Part shown: positions 62,221-64,000 of the stretch, one piece after another
Layout: the number at the start of each line of letters is the position of its first letter
How positions within the stretch are numbered: the first letter of the stretch is position 1
Source of the DNA: an uncultured Acetatifactor sp.
GTDB taxonomy: Bacteria > Bacillota > Clostridia > Lachnospirales > Lachnospiraceae
Direction: 5' to 3'
NCBI GenBank assembly: GCA_910585665.1
Contig: CAJUFI010000021.1
Coordinates: 1 to 64,000, forward strand
DNA: 64,000 nucleotides
The notes under the pieces: generated by a model
Seen by the model: the letters and a program-made list of their open reading frames with translations, nothing else
Told to the model about the DNA's origin: nothing
The model's database searches: none
Position numbers and translations under genes: made by a program

Positions 62221-63255
62221 ATGGAAAAGAGAATAACGATGAAGCAGATTGCGGATGAACTTGGCATTTCCATTAACGCCGTGTCCCTGGCGCTGAACAA
62301 TAAGCAGGGCGTCAGTGAAAGCACAAGAAAGCGTGTTCTACGGCTGGCTAATAAGACAGGGTATCTGGATCAATCCGACAAGTACAATAAAACCTTTTCC
62401 AGCAAACATATCTGTGTCCTGATACGCAAGATATATTTTCAGGACATGCATTTTTATTCCAGGGTCATATATGGAATCCAGTGGCAGGCGGACAGGCTTG
62501 GGTATGATATCATCATCCATTTCACGGATCAGGCGGACAGGATCCCGCCCTGTGTCCAGAATAAGAAGGTAGCGGGAATCATTATAGTGGGGACGGTGGA
62601 GGAAGACAGGATCCAAGCGCTCAGCGGTTATGGGATTCCTGTGATCGTGGTGGACAGCACTACTTACGGCTATCCGGTGGACAGCATCCTGGCAGACAAC
62701 AGGGGCGGGGCTTTTCTGGCCGCCAGCCATCTGATCAGGAACGGTTACAGGAAAATCGGTTTTTTCGGGGATCTTGACTATTCCCTCAGCATTAAGGAGC
62801 GTTATCTGGGATATGTGGAGGCTATGGCTACAGTGATGGAAGACGGAGCCATGCAGACAGCTCTGCTGAATACAATGAAATATTCCCTGCTCCGGGATGT
62901 GGAAGCGTATGTGTTGAAAAAAAATGTGGCGGTTGTCGCGGAGCGGGTGAGGAACCTGGAGGAGCTGCCGGAGGTTTTCATGTGCTCTAATGACAGGGCG
63001 GCTATCTTTCTGATGAATGTGCTGAGGGAGCTTGGACACAGAGTGCCGGAGGACATTGGCATCGTAGGGTTTGACGACATGGAGATCAGTACCATGGTGA
63101 TTCCCAATCTCACTACCTGTCATATCGCGAAAAAGAATATGGGAATGAAAGCGGTTCTGACATTGCAGTGGCGGCTTCAGAACCGAAGGGCAAAGCCGGA
63201 GAAAATCACGCTGCCGGTAGATTTGGTGCTGAGGGACTCGGTGGCGCCAAAATGA
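62221..63255 (+). CDS. LacI-family transcriptional regulator
   Basis: 344 residues. An N-terminal helix-turn-helix (TMKQIADELGISINAVSLALNN) and hinge, then a periplasmic-binding-protein-like ligand domain (about 60-340, with VAGIIIVGT, VDSILADNRGGAFLAASHL and FMCSNDRAAIFLMN). It is the last gene of the locus and probably its local regulator. The start at 62221 is preceded by GGAGGA. It presumably senses an intermediate of the sugar. Confidence 0.93.
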   Translation: MEKRITMKQIADELGISINAVSLALNNKQGVSESTRKRVLRLANKTGYLDQSDKYNKTFSSKHICVLIRKIYFQDMHFYSRVIYGIQWQADRLGYDIIIHFTDQADRIPPCVQNKKVAGIIIVGTVEEDRIQALSGYGIPVIVVDSTTYGYPVDSILADNRGGAFLAASHLIRNGYRKIGFFGDLDYSLSIKERYLGYVEAMATVMEDGAMQTALLNTMKYSLLRDVEAYVLKKNVAVVAERVRNLEELPEVFMCSNDRAAIFLMNVLRELGHRVPEDIGIVGFDDMEISTMVIPNLTTCHIAKKNMGMKAVLTLQWRLQNRRAKPEKITLPVDLVLRDSVAPK

Positions 63256-63308
63256 GAACAGCCTGCAGAAAAACCGTCAAACATAGGACGGGCAGGAAAG
63301 CGGTTTTA

Positions 63309-63354
63309 CAGCTGTGAAGCATATATTTCATGTTTGCTTCACAGCTGCTTTTTC
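63309..63354 (+). terminator. Terminator of the carbohydrate locus
   Basis: CAGCTGTGAAGC and GCTTCACAGCTG form a perfect 12-bp stem followed by CTTTTT. It closes the locus after the LacI gene. Confidence 0.88.
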
Positions 63355-63373
63355 ATGCCATCTATGCTAGGGC

Positions 63374-64000
63374 CTATTTCACCTCTTCATATGTCAGCTC
63401 GAAGATATCCTCTTTTATGATATACATGTCCGACAGGTCGTCTTCTCTGGCCGCCAGGTAGTCTCCTTCCAGCCCCAGCATATAAGTCCCTTTTTCCCAC
63501 TGGGTAAATACCTTGGTGCGATTGTGGAGCTTCTTCGCGTGTATCCGGGAAGTGTCGCAGGGGGAGCAGGAACGGATGTACCCTTTCTCTGCCAGGGATT
63601 CCAGCGTCCTGGACTCTCCTATGCTGCTGTCGTGGACAGTGGGGGCGTATTCCGGATAATTCCCCTTTTGGAACTGATAGGGCTTCTGGAGGAGGCGGTA
63701 GGTCTTTTGGAATTTCGCCGCCTTAATGGGGTAGATCTCCGATTTCACGCCTACCATGATGTAAATGTCGTCATTGGTGGTGATATTGACATCGCCCTCC
63801 AGCATGCGGACAGTGATATTCTTCCCTGGGCCAAAGGCATCCGATGTGACGATATATCCCACTTCCACAGGCTTCTTCCGGTAGAGCGGGGTGTCGGAAA
63901 GGTCCGGCATCTGGCAGGGGGCGGAGCCGTTGTCGGAATAGGTGTAGATTACATCTGTGTTCAGGAAATATTCCTCCGTCCTGGTATAAAAGAATCTGCG
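63374..64000 (-). CDS. Uncharacterised protein, cut by window end
   Basis: At least 208 residues; the frame is open to the last base, so the true start lies beyond the window. The readable part has beta-rich segments (KPVEVGYIVTSDAFGPGKNITVRMLEG, DIYIMVGVKSEIYPI) and a Ser/Cys-rich middle. No domain recognised. It converges on the LacI gene and is not part of the carbohydrate locus. Confidence 0.6.
   Translation of the reverse strand, partial: RRFFYTRTEEYFLNTDVIYTYSDNGSAPCQMPDLSDTPLYRKKPVEVGYIVTSDAFGPGKNITVRMLEGDVNITTNDDIYIMVGVKSEIYPIKAAKFQKTYRLLQKPYQFQKGNYPEYAPTVHDSSIGESRTLESLAEKGYIRSCSPCDTSRIHAKKLHNRTKVFTQWEKGTYMLGLEGDYLAAREDDLSDMYIIKEDIFELTYEEVK

Overview
The window spans the replication origin of a low-to-mid GC Firmicute. 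It is most likely a gut Lachnospiraceae (Clostridia). The evidence is the order rpmH-rnpA-yidD-yidC-jag-mnmE-mnmG on one arm and dnaA-dnaN-S4-recF-gyrB-gyrA on the other, Shine-Dalgarno-led genes, a parA-parB-DUF4446-serS operon, and a DUF3881-type protein that is common in that family. Species was not determined.

Layout. (1) 1-2,750: decayed mobile DNA. It holds a frameshifted toprim/DUF3854-like gene, a tyrosine integrase without its N-terminus and interrupted by a 100-bp element, an intact tRNA-Arg(CCU), and two degenerate tRNA-like copies. (2) 2,774-7,382 (minus): DUF3881 protein, serS, DUF4446, parB, parA. (3) 7,383-9,000: a parS-bearing island with two nested miniature elements in opposite orientation. 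(4) 9,051-18,882 (minus): vWA protein, macro-domain protein, proC-proA-proB, a Nudix-GNAT fusion, a DegU-like regulator with a degenerate acidic pocket, a DegS-like coiled coil without a kinase domain, a membrane diguanylate cyclase, rsmG. (5) 19,132-30,098: a chemoreceptor (+), then MATE pump, small alarmone synthetase, mnmG, mnmE, jag, yidC, yidD, rnpA, rpmH (all -). (6) 30,110-39,535: bipartite oriC around dnaA, then dnaN, S4 protein, recF, gyrB, gyrA, followed by an S1-domain protein. (7) 41,248-63,255 (+): an acetyltransferase, then a 14-gene carbohydrate locus ending in a LacI regulator. (8) The window ends in a partial minus-strand gene of unknown role.

The carbohydrate locus has a lipoprotein solute-binding protein, one MsmK-type ATPase, a membrane-anchored fusion of carbohydrate-binding-like modules with a second solute-binding domain, two permease pairs, an NHL-TPR-Yip1 membrane protein, a DUF5696 membrane-anchored barrel-like protein, a DUF1861 propeller protein, two large helical putative glycosidases of unrecognised family, and a GH130 phosphorylase. 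The most economical reading is capture and import of an oligosaccharide, possibly a beta-mannoside, followed by intracellular phosphorolysis. The substrate is inferred, not shown.

The strongest structural discoveries are two families of miniature inverted-repeat elements. Family 1 (five copies) is exactly 100 bp with TTA/TAA 3-bp target duplications, and its two subfamilies show compensating changes in the palindrome. Removing one copy plus one TTA restores the integrase reading frame. Family 2 (two copies) is about 246 bp with 8-bp target duplications. Each copy lies 0-2 bp from a parS sequence and carries a family-1 element nested at the same internal site, but the nested elements belong to different subfamilies.
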